A DNA stretch of 64,000 nucleotides from Mycoplasmatota bacterium (GCA_024650045.1 JANKMU010000003.1:50738-114737), one strand, 5' to 3'; shown: positions 9,682 through 18,432, counted from the stretch's first letter. Notes: generated by a model not told the origin, from the letters alone. Made by a program: numbers and translations.

Positions 9682-10056
9682 TTATATTTCCTCCTTAAGA
9701 TCAACAACAAGGATTTGATCTCTATATTCCCATGTTGCTTTGTACTTATGTGTTTCGTCATCAAGACGAATATCATACATTTTGCTAATCTCTTCCATAA
9801 ATGCTTTATTTGTTACTCTACTATAAGAGGAACGAACTGTAATTCTATATTTGTTTTTATCAGGAATATCATGCCTCATAGCATCTTCTTTACTAAGAGG
9901 TTTGATGATTAGCAGTTGTTTATTCTTTTCTAGACCAAGCATAACGCTATAAGCATTCTCGAAAAAAGTTGTTGCGGGTTTATTTAGTGTAATATTACCG
10001 GCAGCTAACGTAACGACACAGTCTTTAGGCTTTTCATTGAACCAAGTAATCTCCAT
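9682..10056 (-). CDS. Conserved-looking protein of unknown function in SPFH operon
   Basis: A 124-residue soluble protein with no membrane segment. I do not recognise the family. The N-terminal half (CVVTLAAGNITLNKPATTFF...GLEKNKQLLIIKPL) alternates short strands and could be a small beta fold. The C-terminal half is mixed and charged. It ends one base before the NfeD-like start, and an AAGGAG eight bases before the ATG at 10056 supports that start over the track's GTG. Its place between a short SPFH gene and nfeD suggests a role with that membrane complex (inference). Confidence 0.75.
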   Translation of the reverse strand: MEITWFNEKPKDCVVTLAAGNITLNKPATTFFENAYSVMLGLEKNKQLLIIKPLSKEDAMRHDIPDKNKYRITVRSSYSRVTNKAFMEEISKMYDIRLDDETHKYKATWEYRDQILVVDLKEEI

Positions 10057-10132
10057 TGTAATCACTCCTTACACTTTATATTATACACCTAATTATACAA
10101 AATGCAACAAAATTACAAAAAATTATTATTCG

Positions 10133-10582
10133 TTATTTTGAGATAATTGATTTTAATTCGAAACCAAAATTTTCAGCATACTCTTTGAGTTCATGAAAAA
10201 CTTTATCGTCAATAGGTATAAAATTTGTTAAATAAACTTTTATTTTTTTCTCAAATTCAGATAATGAATCTAAAGCTGAATAAACAAAGAGTTTTACATC
10301 AGTGACTTGATAACGATATTCGACAACGTAAGTAATTGTATTTTTTTCATCAGCAACTGAAAAAGTAAACTTTTTCTCTAACTCATCTAAGCAAACAAAT
10401 TGGATTGCCCGATCAAATAAAGGTATTAATATATAAACACCAGGCTCATCAATTATTTTCAAAAAGGTACCAAACCGTTCAACAACCATTGCATGATTTT
10501 TTGACAAAATTTTGATATTTGGAACAATAACAAGTATGATTAAAAACAATAAAACAAGAAGACCAATAACGATATCTGTCAT
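10133..10582 (-). CDS. Short SPFH-domain protein lacking the coiled coil
   Basis: A 149-residue protein with an N-terminal membrane segment (about residues 4-24) and a partial SPFH domain (HAMVVERFGTFLKIIDEPGVYILIPLFDR). It stops before the coiled-coil oligomerisation region that the neighbouring 312-residue SPFH protein has. It has a plausible GAGG ribosome binding site. It is first in the minus-strand operon and diverges from the thiT riboswitch transcript. It may be a deliberate short partner or a degraded paralogue. Confidence 0.75.
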   Translation of the reverse strand: MTDIVIGLLVLLFLIILVIVPNIKILSKNHAMVVERFGTFLKIIDEPGVYILIPLFDRAIQFVCLDELEKKFTFSVADEKNTITYVVEYRYQVTDVKLFVYSALDSLSEFEKKIKVYLTNFIPIDDKVFHELKEYAENFGFELKSIISK

Positions 10583-10609
10583 AATAATACCTCATTTCTT
10601 ACATATGTT

Positions 10610-10638
10610 TTGAAAATAATAAAATGTTGTGATAAGAT
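10610..10638 (+). promoter_or_regulatory. Promoter of thiT leader
   Basis: TTGAAA and TAAGAT are separated by 17 bases and lie directly before the TPP aptamer. Confidence 0.55.
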
Positions 10639-10645
10639 ATAAATG

Positions 10646-10730
10646 ATCACTACGGGGAGCCATGTGCTGAGAGGACGAAAGTCGACCCGAGAACCTGATC
10701 TGGATTGTACCAGCGGAGGGATAGTTGAGA
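10646..10730 (+). ncRNA. TPP riboswitch (thi box)
   Basis: The conserved thi-box elements are present in order: ACGGGGAGCC, CTGAGA, ACCCGAGAACCTGATCTGG, and the closing CCAGCGGAGGGATAGTT. It binds thiamine pyrophosphate and lies in the leader of thiT, so it should turn off thiamine uptake when TPP is abundant. The 3' P1 strand GATAGTT (10720-10726) is also complementary to AACTATC at 10744-10750, which could form the alternative, ligand-free fold. Confidence 0.95.
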
Positions 10731-10750
10731 TGTAAATCACTATAACTATC

Positions 10751-10782
10751 AATTTCTAGGTCATCCATAGAAATTTTTTTAT
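10751..10782 (+). terminator. Riboswitch-linked terminator before thiT
   Basis: AATTTCTA and TAGAAATT form an 8-bp stem with a 9-nt loop followed by a T run. It sits between the TPP aptamer and the thiT ribosome binding site, consistent with transcription attenuation. Confidence 0.75.
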
Positions 10783-10802
10783 TTTCTAAGGAGGAAAAGA
10801 AA

Positions 10803-11378
10803 ATGAATGCAAGTAAGGAATTAAAAAAGATTACGATGAGCAGTGGTTTAGTAGCAATCGCTTTTGTGATTGAGTTGCTCATCAAATTTGTTTTGCCAAT
10901 GTTTAATATGCCTTTTGGAGGTAATTTCATTGGATTGTCGATGTTGCCATTAATTTTTATCGGATTTCTTTATGGATTGAAATACGGTATATTGGCATGC
11001 TTTGTGTATGGAATCTTTGAGATTATTTTAGCACCGAGTGGGTATATCATTGGTTGGTCCTTTTTATTGGATTATCTCATAGGATTTACTGCGTTTGGAC
11101 TAACTGGTTTCTTTGTTGGTAAACTAGGTAGTGTTAAATGGACTGTTATAGGTATTGCAGTTGCAGGTTTTGTAAGATATTTATCTGTTTCTTTTGCAGG
11201 TGTTATCTTTTGGACTGAAACAGCCAATTTTGATGCATGGGTTTATTCATTTATTTATTATAACCTTGGTTATATGGTAACTTCAACAGTTCTAACAACT
11301 ATTATTGCATTATTGATTAGAAAACGCATCTTAGATCTTAACGACCAGATGATGTCACAGACTCCAGCAACAAGTTAA
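10803..11378 (+). CDS. thiT: Thiamine ECF transporter S component ThiT
   Basis: A 191-residue integral membrane protein with about six hydrophobic segments. It resembles ThiT, the substrate-binding subunit that works with the shared ECF energising module to import thiamine. The TPP riboswitch in its leader strongly supports the thiamine assignment. TAAGGAGGAAAAGAAA precedes the ATG. Its last 41 bases overlap the convergent recU gene, with no terminator between them. Confidence 0.92.
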   Translation: MNASKELKKITMSSGLVAIAFVIELLIKFVLPMFNMPFGGNFIGLSMLPLIFIGFLYGLKYGILACFVYGIFEIILAPSGYIIGWSFLLDYLIGFTAFGLTGFFVGKLGSVKWTVIGIAVAGFVRYLSVSFAGVIFWTETANFDAWVYSFIYYNLGYMVTSTVLTTIIALLIRKRILDLNDQMMSQTPATS

Positions 11379-11934
11379 CTGCTTTAAGATAATCTAATCT
11401 TGGTTGATATCCAAAAGGAATTGAATAAGCATGTTCAACAAAAGCAGAATAAGGGATGGATTTTCGTCCCTTTTCCTTATCATGCTGCATATCCCAATAT
11501 TCAAATAAAATACTTGCTGGTAATAAGTAATATTCATTATATGCTTTGAAGTGGACAATCAAAAAAGAAACTCCTTTTTGTTTATCTACATTTCTTAAAT
11601 GATCGATTTGATGAGGGTGAACGTTTTTTAAGGGCATAGATGTTTTAGAATTCGTTTCTTTTGCATCAAAATCGATATAAAGACCTTTATATATCCCGTT
11701 AAAGTCTGTTGTTGATGGTGTTTTATAATAAGCTTCAGTTATTTTTGCTTTGTTTCTTGCAGGGTAACTGACGTTAACGACTTGTATTGGTGTTGGTTTT
11801 TTATGAATAACTGCAATACCCATATCAAGATAATAGGAATTCGTAGATTCAATATCAGATTCTAGTGTCATTCCAAGATTTGCATAATTCGTTGATTTAA
11901 CTTGTTTTTTTCTTTTAATTGGATAATTTACCAT
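11338..11934 (-). CDS. recU: Holliday junction resolvase RecU
   Basis: Cuts four-way DNA junctions during recombination and repair. The 198-residue length and the motifs NYANLGMTLESDIE, STTDFNGIYKGLYIDFDAKET and FLIVHFKAYNEYYLLPA match RecU; DFDAKET is the metal-binding nuclease core. The track begins upstream, but the ATG at 11934 has AGGTGA at seven bases and gives the normal RecU N-terminus. The 3' end lies inside thiT. Confidence 0.93.
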   Translation of the reverse strand: MVNYPIKRKKQVKSTNYANLGMTLESDIESTNSYYLDMGIAVIHKKPTPIQVVNVSYPARNKAKITEAYYKTPSTTDFNGIYKGLYIDFDAKETNSKTSMPLKNVHPHQIDHLRNVDKQKGVSFLIVHFKAYNEYYLLPASILFEYWDMQHDKEKGRKSIPYSAFVEHAYSIPFGYQPRLDYLKAVNLLLESVTSSGR

Positions 11935-11981
11935 ATGTTGATCACCTACTATAATCATAACATAGTTATAAGACAAATTCA

Positions 11982-12009
11982 TTGTGTAATTTGAAAAACA
12001 TGGTATAAT
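11982..12009 (+). promoter_or_regulatory. Promoter of rnjA
   Basis: TTGTGT, a 16-base spacer, and the extended -10 TGGTATAAT. Confidence 0.6.
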
Positions 12010-12046
12010 ATTTTTAGTAAAAAACGTTACAGAAGGAAGTGTTAGC

Positions 12047-13720
12047 TTGAGTAAAATAAGATTTTTCGCATTAGGTGGGCTAGGCGAAAACGGAAAGAAC
12101 ATGTATGTTGTTGAGGTTGATCAGCAATTATTTATATTAGACGCTGGTATTAAGTATCCAAGTGCAGAACTTTATGGTGTTGATGAAATCATACCAGATT
12201 ATAAAGTATTGATTCGTGCTAAAGATCGCATCGCTGGTATTTTTTTGTCGCATGCTCATGAAGACCATATCAGTGCACTTCCACATATATTAAGAGATTT
12301 AAATGTACCTGTATATGCAACGAATTTTACAATGCAAATTTTAAAGGATTTATTAAAAGATGAAGGTTATAATCTTGATGATTTAACTTTAAATACAATT
12401 TCACAAAATAGTATTATTAAATTCGGAAATGTTAGAGTAACATTTTTTAATACAACACATTCAATTCCAGAATCAGTTGGGATTGCAGTTCATACTGTAG
12501 ATGGTGTCATTGTCTATACAAGTGATTTTACTTTTGATCAAAGTGGTGATGTTAAATACCAAACTGATTTTAGAAAGATTAATGAATTGGCTGAAAAAAA
12601 TGTTTTAGCATTACTAACTGAGTCTTTAGGTTCTACATTAGAACTAAAAGGTGGAGTATCAACAAATTTAAATCATAAGATTAATAGTATATATACGAAT
12701 GCTGAAGGTAGAATTATTGTTTCATTGTTCTCTTCTGATTTAAGAAAGATTCAACGCATTATTGACATATCATTGATGCATCGTAAAAAAATAGCAATTA
12801 TCGGTAGAAGAGCACAAAGAATTGTTGACATAGCAATTCAAAACGGATACTTAACTATTCCAAAAGAATCTTTAATCGCTTTACGTTATATTGATGACAA
12901 AAATAAAAACGATGATAAAAATATTGTTGCTCTTGTTACGGGTAATCGTCATGAACCATTCTTTATGCTTCAAAGAATGTGCAAAAAAGTTGATAGATTA
13001 ATTAACATTACAGAAGATGATACGATTATTTTAATGACTGCACCTGTTCCAGGTACTGAAAAAATGGCTGCTAGAACATTAGATATTTTATATCGCAGTG
13101 ATGCTAAAGTTGAAGTTATAGATAAAAGATTGTTAACTGCTGCACATGCGACTGCTGAAGAAATCAAAATGATGATTAACCTGCTTAAACCTAAATTTAT
13201 TATTCCAACGATAGGAGAATATCGCCATCAATTTGGTGTTAGGAAATTAGCTCAAGAGATTAATTATAAAGAAGATCAAGTTTTTCTTCTAGATAATGGA
13301 GATGTCTTAACATTTGATAATAAGGAAACATACGTTTCGCGAAATGAAATCAATGTTGGAGAAATTTTGATTGATGGAACAGCTGTTGGAGACGTTAATG
13401 ATTTTGTGATGAAAGATCGCGAATTACTAGCAGAAGATGGGGCACTTTTGGTTGTTGCACATATCAGTCCAAGAACGAAGAAGATTATTGGAGAAGTTAA
13501 AATCATAACTAAAGGTTTTGTTTATGTTCAAGAATCTGAAGAAATTTTAAATAGAGTTAAAGAAAAGTTTATTGAAGTTAGTCAAAAACATTTAGAAGGC
13601 AAATATATCAACTGGAATGAATATAAAAGAGATGTACGTAATGAAGTGAATCGTTTTATTTATCAAGAAACAAGAAGATCTCCAATTACGATACCAGTTA
13701 TTATATCAACTGAAAATTAA
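12047..13720 (+). CDS. rnjA: Ribonuclease J
   Basis: An RNA-degrading metallo-beta-lactamase enzyme with 5'-3' exonuclease and endonuclease activity, 557 residues long. The zinc motif is HAHEDHISALP. TTHSIPESVGIAV, YTSDFTFD and the late TIGEYRH are further family landmarks. It starts with TTG, since AGAAGGAAG is correctly placed before it and no in-frame ATG lies before the conserved FFALGGLGENGKNMYVVE. It is followed by a terminator shared with rarA. Confidence 0.95.
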   Translation: MSKIRFFALGGLGENGKNMYVVEVDQQLFILDAGIKYPSAELYGVDEIIPDYKVLIRAKDRIAGIFLSHAHEDHISALPHILRDLNVPVYATNFTMQILKDLLKDEGYNLDDLTLNTISQNSIIKFGNVRVTFFNTTHSIPESVGIAVHTVDGVIVYTSDFTFDQSGDVKYQTDFRKINELAEKNVLALLTESLGSTLELKGGVSTNLNHKINSIYTNAEGRIIVSLFSSDLRKIQRIIDISLMHRKKIAIIGRRAQRIVDIAIQNGYLTIPKESLIALRYIDDKNKNDDKNIVALVTGNRHEPFFMLQRMCKKVDRLINITEDDTIILMTAPVPGTEKMAARTLDILYRSDAKVEVIDKRLLTAAHATAEEIKMMINLLKPKFIIPTIGEYRHQFGVRKLAQEINYKEDQVFLLDNGDVLTFDNKETYVSRNEINVGEILIDGTAVGDVNDFVMKDRELLAEDGALLVVAHISPRTKKIIGEVKIITKGFVYVQESEEILNRVKEKFIEVSQKHLEGKYINWNEYKRDVRNEVNRFIYQETRRSPITIPVIISTEN

Positions 13721-13748
13721 AAATACCCAAAATTTTGGGTATTTTTTT
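13721..13748. terminator. Bidirectional terminator between rnjA and rarA
   Basis: AAATACCCAAAA and its complement TTTTGGGTATTT form a 12-bp perfect inverted repeat, with T runs on both strands. It serves both convergent genes. Confidence 0.85.
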
Positions 13749-14979
13749 ATCGTTTGACCTTTTTAATTTTATCGATAATTTTCAAACGGTCAGCTAAAGC
13801 TTTTTCATAGCTGGACTCTGTTTTAGGATGATAATATGTTTTATCCTTAATCTTATCAGGTAAATGAGTTTGATCATTAATACTATCAGGATTTAAATGA
13901 GGATAATGATAAATTTCAGGATTCAATTTAATCTTTCTATTATTAACATGATCAGGTACAGTTCCTGTATCTGTGTTTTCATAATCTGCTATTGCATCAT
14001 CGATTGCTGCTATAGCAGTATTTGATTTTGGTGATATTGCCATATCAATAACGACATTTGCTAAAATAATCCTAGCTTCAGGAAAACCGACACGGATGGC
14101 TGCATCGCATGCATTTAAAACTTTGCCCCCCATTAAGGGATTTGCTAAGCTTATATCTTCGTAAGCAATAACTAAAAGTCTTCTAATAATTGACTGAAGA
14201 TCACCTAATGTTATTAATCGAGCTAAATAATGTATAGCTGCATCTACATCTGACCCTCTTATTGATTTTTGTAAAGCTGATAAAAGATTATAAAAATGGT
14301 CTTCATGATCATCTAAATCATGACTCACCTTACCGGCAACACGATAAACTGTTTGTGCAGTTAATAAATCACCATCATTTAATACTAATGCTGCACTTTC
14401 CAAAATGTTTAAAGCAGTTCTAACTTCAGAATTGGAATATCTTGTAATTGCACTAAGTGCGTTTTTATCAATACGAATATCAACATCCAACTCTTTTATC
14501 GCACTCATTAAAGCTTTTTCAATCGCTTCATCATCTAATTTTTTAACTTCATATAGATGACATCTTGAGCGAATCGCCATATTGATACTTTGATAAGGAT
14601 TTAATGTAGTTAAACCAATCACAGTGGCATTGCCATTTTCCATATAAGGCAGTAAATAATCTTGAACATCTGTCTTCATTCGATGAATTTCATCGATAAC
14701 GATTAATATATCGTGATAATTTGTTGTTTCAATAATATCTTTTAGTTTTGCTTTATTATCAGTTGATGCATTAAAAAAATAAAAGTCAAGACCCGATAAT
14801 TGTGCAAATAGTTGTGCAATTGTTGTTTTTCCTGTTCCTGGAGGACCGTGCAAAATAAAAGAAAGCAGTTTCTTTTTTTCTAGCATTGAAACCAAAACAC
14901 CATCTTTACCAACAAGATGGTCTTGTCCGAAAACATCTTCAAATTTTTGTGGTCGCATACGATAAGCTAATGGCTTCAT
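13747..14979 (-). CDS. rarA: Replication-associated recombination ATPase RarA/MgsA
   Basis: An AAA+ ATPase related to clamp loaders that acts at stalled replication forks. The 410-residue protein has Walker A GPPGTGKTT (about residue 46), Walker B VIDEIHR and sensor motif IGLTTLNP. The C-terminal MgsA tetramerisation region includes EDISLANP and the ending YHYPHL...YYHPKTES. An extended -10 promoter lies just upstream and overlaps that of apt. Confidence 0.95.
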   Translation of the reverse strand: MKPLAYRMRPQKFEDVFGQDHLVGKDGVLVSMLEKKKLLSFILHGPPGTGKTTIAQLFAQLSGLDFYFFNASTDNKAKLKDIIETTNYHDILIVIDEIHRMKTDVQDYLLPYMENGNATVIGLTTLNPYQSINMAIRSRCHLYEVKKLDDEAIEKALMSAIKELDVDIRIDKNALSAITRYSNSEVRTALNILESAALVLNDGDLLTAQTVYRVAGKVSHDLDDHEDHFYNLLSALQKSIRGSDVDAAIHYLARLITLGDLQSIIRRLLVIAYEDISLANPLMGGKVLNACDAAIRVGFPEARIILANVVIDMAISPKSNTAIAAIDDAIADYENTDTGTVPDHVNNRKIKLNPEIYHYPHLNPDSINDQTHLPDKIKDKTYYHPKTESSYEKALADRLKIIDKIKKVKR

Positions 14980-14995
14980 TTCATCACCTATTTAG

Positions 14996-15036
14996 ATTAT
15001 AGCATACTTGCTAAAAGTTTAGAAATGAGTTAAAAT
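14996..15036. promoter_or_regulatory. Overlapping divergent promoters of rarA and apt
   Basis: On the minus strand TGCTATAAT (15004-14996) serves rarA. On the plus strand TTGCTA (15008-15013), 17 bases and TAAAAT (15031-15036) serve apt. The -35 regions interleave, so polymerase binding should be mutually exclusive. Confidence 0.55.
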
Positions 15037-15093
15037 AGAACGGTATAACAATGCTCTTTTTTTATTAAAAGAGACACCTAGGAGGATTTATAA

Positions 15094-15606
15094 ATGAAAT
15101 TAGAAAATTACATTGCAGATGTACCAGATTTTCCCAAAAAAGGTATTCTATTTAGAGACATAACACCACTCATGTTAGACGGTAAAGCATTTCAATATGC
15201 TGCTGACCAATTTATTCAATTTGCTAAAGATAAGAAAGCAACATTAATTGTTGGTCCTGAAGCAAGGGGCTTTATTTTTGGATGTCCTGTTGCTGCTGGT
15301 TTGGGTATTGGATTTGCTCCAGTTAGAAAACCAGGGAAATTACCAAGAGAATATGTTAGTGTATCATATGATTTGGAATATGGATCTAATGAATTATGCC
15401 TACATTCTGATGCAATCAAAAAAGGTGATAAAGTATTGATTGTTGATGATTTACTTGCAACAGGTGGAACGATGGATGCAACTGTTAAATTAGTTGAAAA
15501 ACTAGGTGGCGAAGTAGTTGGTTTAGCATTTCTTATTGAGCTTTCTGAACTTAAAGGTAGAGACAATTTAAAAAACTATGATATATTAACATTAATCACT
15601 TACTAA
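15094..15606 (+). CDS. apt: Adenine phosphoribosyltransferase
   Basis: Salvages adenine to AMP using PRPP. The 170-residue protein shows [17 protein letters not shown] at the N-terminus and the PRPP loop [23 protein letters not shown] precedes the ATG. A small hairpin, CTCTTTT/AAAAGAG, lies in the leader. The gene is followed 13 bases later by relA; the apt-relA pair is common in Firmicutes and links purine salvage with (p)ppGpp synthesis. Confidence 0.96.
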   Translation: MKLENYIADVPDFPKKGILFRDITPLMLDGKAFQYAADQFIQFAKDKKATLIVGPEARGFIFGCPVAAGLGIGFAPVRKPGKLPREYVSVSYDLEYGSNELCLHSDAIKKGDKVLIVDDLLATGGTMDATVKLVEKLGGEVVGLAFLIELSELKGRDNLKNYDILTLITY

Positions 15607-15619
15607 AGGAAGTGTTTTT

Positions 15620-17797
15620 ATGAACGATCCACTGTTTCAATCCCTCTTCGAATCATTCGACACATACATCAAAAGAGAATCAGACATTGAGCTTATTAAA
15701 AAAGCTTATTTTTTGTCGAAAGAAAAACACGAAGGGCAAATGCGAAAAAGTGGAGAACCATATATTACACATCCTGTTGCAGTTGCTAAAATCTTAGCGG
15801 ATTTAAGAGGTGGACCTGCAACTTTAATCGCAGCATTATTGCATGATACAGTAGAAGATACAGCATTAACTTTAGTTGACGTTGAAAAAATATTTGGTAA
15901 AGATATTTCATTGCTTGTTGATGGTGTGACTAAAATCAGTAAATTATCTTTTAACACGCAAGCCTCTCAGGCTGATAATCATCAAAAAATGCTATTAGCA
16001 ATGGCTAAAGATATTCGCGTTATTTTGATTAAAATTGCAGACAGATTACATAATGTTCGTACACTAGATTCAATGGCTCCAGAAAAGCAATACAAAATAG
16101 CAACAGAAACTTTAGAGATTTATGCACCATTAGCACATAGGTTAGGTATCTTTAGAATCAAAGCTGAGTTAGAAGACCGCTCACTTCGCTATACAGATCC
16201 TCCAATGTATTATCGTGTATCTAATATGATTCAAGCTAAAAAGGCAGAACGTGAAGCATCCATTGATCACGTGATTGAACACATTACTGATTTATTTAAA
16301 ACGAGTGAGTTAAACGAGTTTGAAATCAAAGGTCGCATTAAAAATATCTATAGTATTTATAAAAAAATGGTTAAAGATCAGAAACAATTTGAAGATATAT
16401 ATGATCTATTAGCTGTAAGAGTGATTGTTGACCGTGTTGAGACATGTTATCAGGCACTAGGTATTATTCACGCCAACTTTACACCGATACCAAGACGATT
16501 TAAAGACTATATTGCAGTACCTAAACCAAATATGTATCAATCGCTTCACACGACCGTTTTATCTGATGATGGAACGTTATTTGAAGTGCAAATTAGGACT
16601 CCAGAAATGGATCAAATTGCTGAATTTGGGGTTGCTGCTCACTGGGCTTATAAAGAAAATAAAACATACTCAAAAGAAAGAGAACAATTTGAAATTGCTC
16701 AAAAACTTAAATGGTATGGTGAACTTCTAAAAATGAGTGAAGACACAGATGAGACTGAAGGTGGAGCTGAAGAGTTCGTTGGTACAATTAAAGGCGATAT
16801 TCTTGATGCAAATGTCTATGTTTTTACACCTAAAGGTGAAGTTATTGAACTTCCAAAAGGCTCTACACCTATTGATTTTGCATACCGAATCCATACGGAT
16901 ATTGGTAATAAAATGGTTGGTGCTTTAGTTAATAACCGAATTGTTACACTAGATTATGAACTCAATACTGGCGATATCGTTAGTGTTAAAATAAATAAAA
17001 ATTCTTATGGTCCAAGTGAAGATTGGTTAAAGATTGCTAAATCCTCACATGCAAGACATAAAATCAAGAGTTTCTTAAATAAATTAAACAAGGATTCATT
17101 AACTCAAACGGGTAAAGAAACATTAGAACGCGAGTTTACAGCAAATAAAGTCCATGAATCATTAGATGATGCATTTGTTAAAAAACATTTCGAAAAAAAT
17201 ATGATTACAACCGTTTCTGATTTATATTTAGAAGTCGGAAAAGGAAATGTTAGTCCTAAAACTGTTGTTAGTAAGATGTTAGGTCAAGAAGTTGACCCAA
17301 ATCTTATGTTACAGCGACAAATGGAAAAAGCTTCTAAGCAATTAACAACACACCATGAAACAGGTGTAGTCATTGAAGGACTATCAAGTCCACAACTCAA
17401 ATTATCAAACTGTTGTTTACCAATTCCTGGAGATCCTATTCTTGGCTATGTGAGTAAACAAAGCGGCATTGTTATTCACACCAAAGATTGTCCAAATACG
17501 AAACAGTTTGAAGAAAATCGATTAATTGAAGCATTTTGGTCACAAGATATCACAAGAAAATATCCAACATGGATTAAAGTTGTTGGTGGTAACAAAACAA
17601 CTCTACTCACGGAAGTTGTTACAACAATCAACGCATCAAGTGTCGCTATTGCAGAAGTTAATGCTATAACAACCTCAAGTCTTGAAATAATAATTAAAAT
17701 CAAAGTATCAATTACAAATTTAAATGCTTTACAGTCATTGATGGTTAACTTAAGAAAAATTAGTGAGATCTATTCAGTGGAGAGAGATTACAAATGA
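15620..17797 (+). CDS. relA: Bifunctional (p)ppGpp synthetase/hydrolase (RSH)
   Basis: Makes and degrades the stringent-response alarmones. In 725 residues the order is an HD hydrolase domain (HDTVEDT, about residue 75), a synthetase domain (KDYIAVPKPNMYQSLHTTV, about 300), a TGS domain (VYVFTPKGEVIELPKGSTPIDFAY, about 395), a zinc-finger-like segment with CCLPIPGD (about 600) and a C-terminal ACT domain. Both catalytic halves appear intact. It overlaps dtd by four bases. Confidence 0.96.
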   Translation: MNDPLFQSLFESFDTYIKRESDIELIKKAYFLSKEKHEGQMRKSGEPYITHPVAVAKILADLRGGPATLIAALLHDTVEDTALTLVDVEKIFGKDISLLVDGVTKISKLSFNTQASQADNHQKMLLAMAKDIRVILIKIADRLHNVRTLDSMAPEKQYKIATETLEIYAPLAHRLGIFRIKAELEDRSLRYTDPPMYYRVSNMIQAKKAEREASIDHVIEHITDLFKTSELNEFEIKGRIKNIYSIYKKMVKDQKQFEDIYDLLAVRVIVDRVETCYQALGIIHANFTPIPRRFKDYIAVPKPNMYQSLHTTVLSDDGTLFEVQIRTPEMDQIAEFGVAAHWAYKENKTYSKEREQFEIAQKLKWYGELLKMSEDTDETEGGAEEFVGTIKGDILDANVYVFTPKGEVIELPKGSTPIDFAYRIHTDIGNKMVGALVNNRIVTLDYELNTGDIVSVKINKNSYGPSEDWLKIAKSSHARHKIKSFLNKLNKDSLTQTGKETLEREFTANKVHESLDDAFVKKHFEKNMITTVSDLYLEVGKGNVSPKTVVSKMLGQEVDPNLMLQRQMEKASKQLTTHHETGVVIEGLSSPQLKLSNCCLPIPGDPILGYVSKQSGIVIHTKDCPNTKQFEENRLIEAFWSQDITRKYPTWIKVVGGNKTTLLTEVVTTINASSVAIAEVNAITTSSLEIIIKIKVSITNLNALQSLMVNLRKISEIYSVERDYK

Positions 17798-18228
17798 GAG
17801 TCATCGTTCAAAGAGTATCAAGTGCAAAAGTTGAGGTTGATTCAAGAGTTGTAGGAAGTATTAATCAAGGATACTTATTGTATATAGGCATTCATATTGA
17901 TGACAATCAAGAAAAAGTCATCAAGATGGCTGAAAAAGTTCACAATCTAAGAATTTTTGAAGATGAAAATCAAAAAATGAATCAAAATTTAACAACAGTT
18001 AATGGTGACATTCTTGCAATTTCACAATTCACATTATATGGGGATACTAAAGGCAACAACAGACCATCGTTTATTCAAGCAGCTAGACCTGATCAAGCAG
18101 AAAAATTATATGAATTATTTGTCAATGAACTTAAAAAACATCATCATGTTGAACAAGGTGTTTTCCAAGCACACATGAAAGTTCATTCAGTTAATGACGG
18201 ACCTGTGACAATCCTGATTGAATTCTAA
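17794..18228 (+). CDS. dtd: D-aminoacyl-tRNA deacylase
   Basis: Removes D-amino acids wrongly attached to tRNA. The 144-residue protein has MRVIVQRVSSAKVEVD, the SQFTLYGD motif and the NDGPVT 'GP' motif near the C-terminus. It is translationally coupled to relA by an ATGA overlap, a common Firmicutes arrangement. The promoter for the following T-box operon begins immediately after its stop. Confidence 0.95.
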   Translation: MRVIVQRVSSAKVEVDSRVVGSINQGYLLYIGIHIDDNQEKVIKMAEKVHNLRIFEDENQKMNQNLTTVNGDILAISQFTLYGDTKGNNRPSFIQAARPDQAEKLYELFVNELKKHHHVEQGVFQAHMKVHSVNDGPVTILIEF

Positions 18229-18257
18229 TTGACAAAATTATCTTTTTAAGATAATAT
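18229..18257 (+). promoter_or_regulatory. Promoter of T-box/hisS operon
   Basis: Consensus-like TTGACA, a 17-base spacer and TAATAT, starting directly after the dtd stop codon. Confidence 0.8.
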
Positions 18258-18263
18258 TGTACT

Positions 18264-18415
18264 ATAAATGAATCGTCAATGATAAAGGAGCTCTGATTAA
18301 GGGCAGTGACACCTTTTGAGACAAAAACAAGTAATTGAGGGCTAGAAAGTTTTCTAGAACTAAGGTGGTACCGCGTATATTTTACGTCCTTAGAGTTTTT
18401 TAAGGACGTTTTTAT
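18264..18415 (+). ncRNA. T-box leader with compact stem I
   Basis: The T-box sequence AAGGTGGTACCGCG (18362-18375) is nearly canonical. A terminator (ACGTCCTT/AAGGACGT plus T run, 18384-18413) and a stem III-like hairpin (CTAGAA/TTCTAG) are clear. Stem I is very short: AAAGG pairs with CCTTT, GCTC with GGGC, and the internal loop holds GACAC (18308-18312), which contains both GAC (Asp) and CAC (His). Uncharged tRNA should stabilise the antiterminator and switch on hisS-aspS. The variable base after TGG is T, which would pair with an A or wobble with a G discriminator. Confidence 0.9.
18384..18413 (+). terminator. T-box terminator
   Basis: The 8-bp stem ACGTCCTT/AAGGACGT is followed by a T run. 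Its 5' arm competes with the antiterminator formed with the T-box sequence. Confidence 0.85.
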
Positions 18416-18432
18416 TTTGATTGAGGTGTAAG

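Noticed and set aside
10592-10930. Minus-strand 112-residue ORF across the thiT leader
   Set aside because: It runs antisense through the TPP aptamer, the terminator and the 5' end of thiT; it is explained by the conserved RNA and has no protein features.
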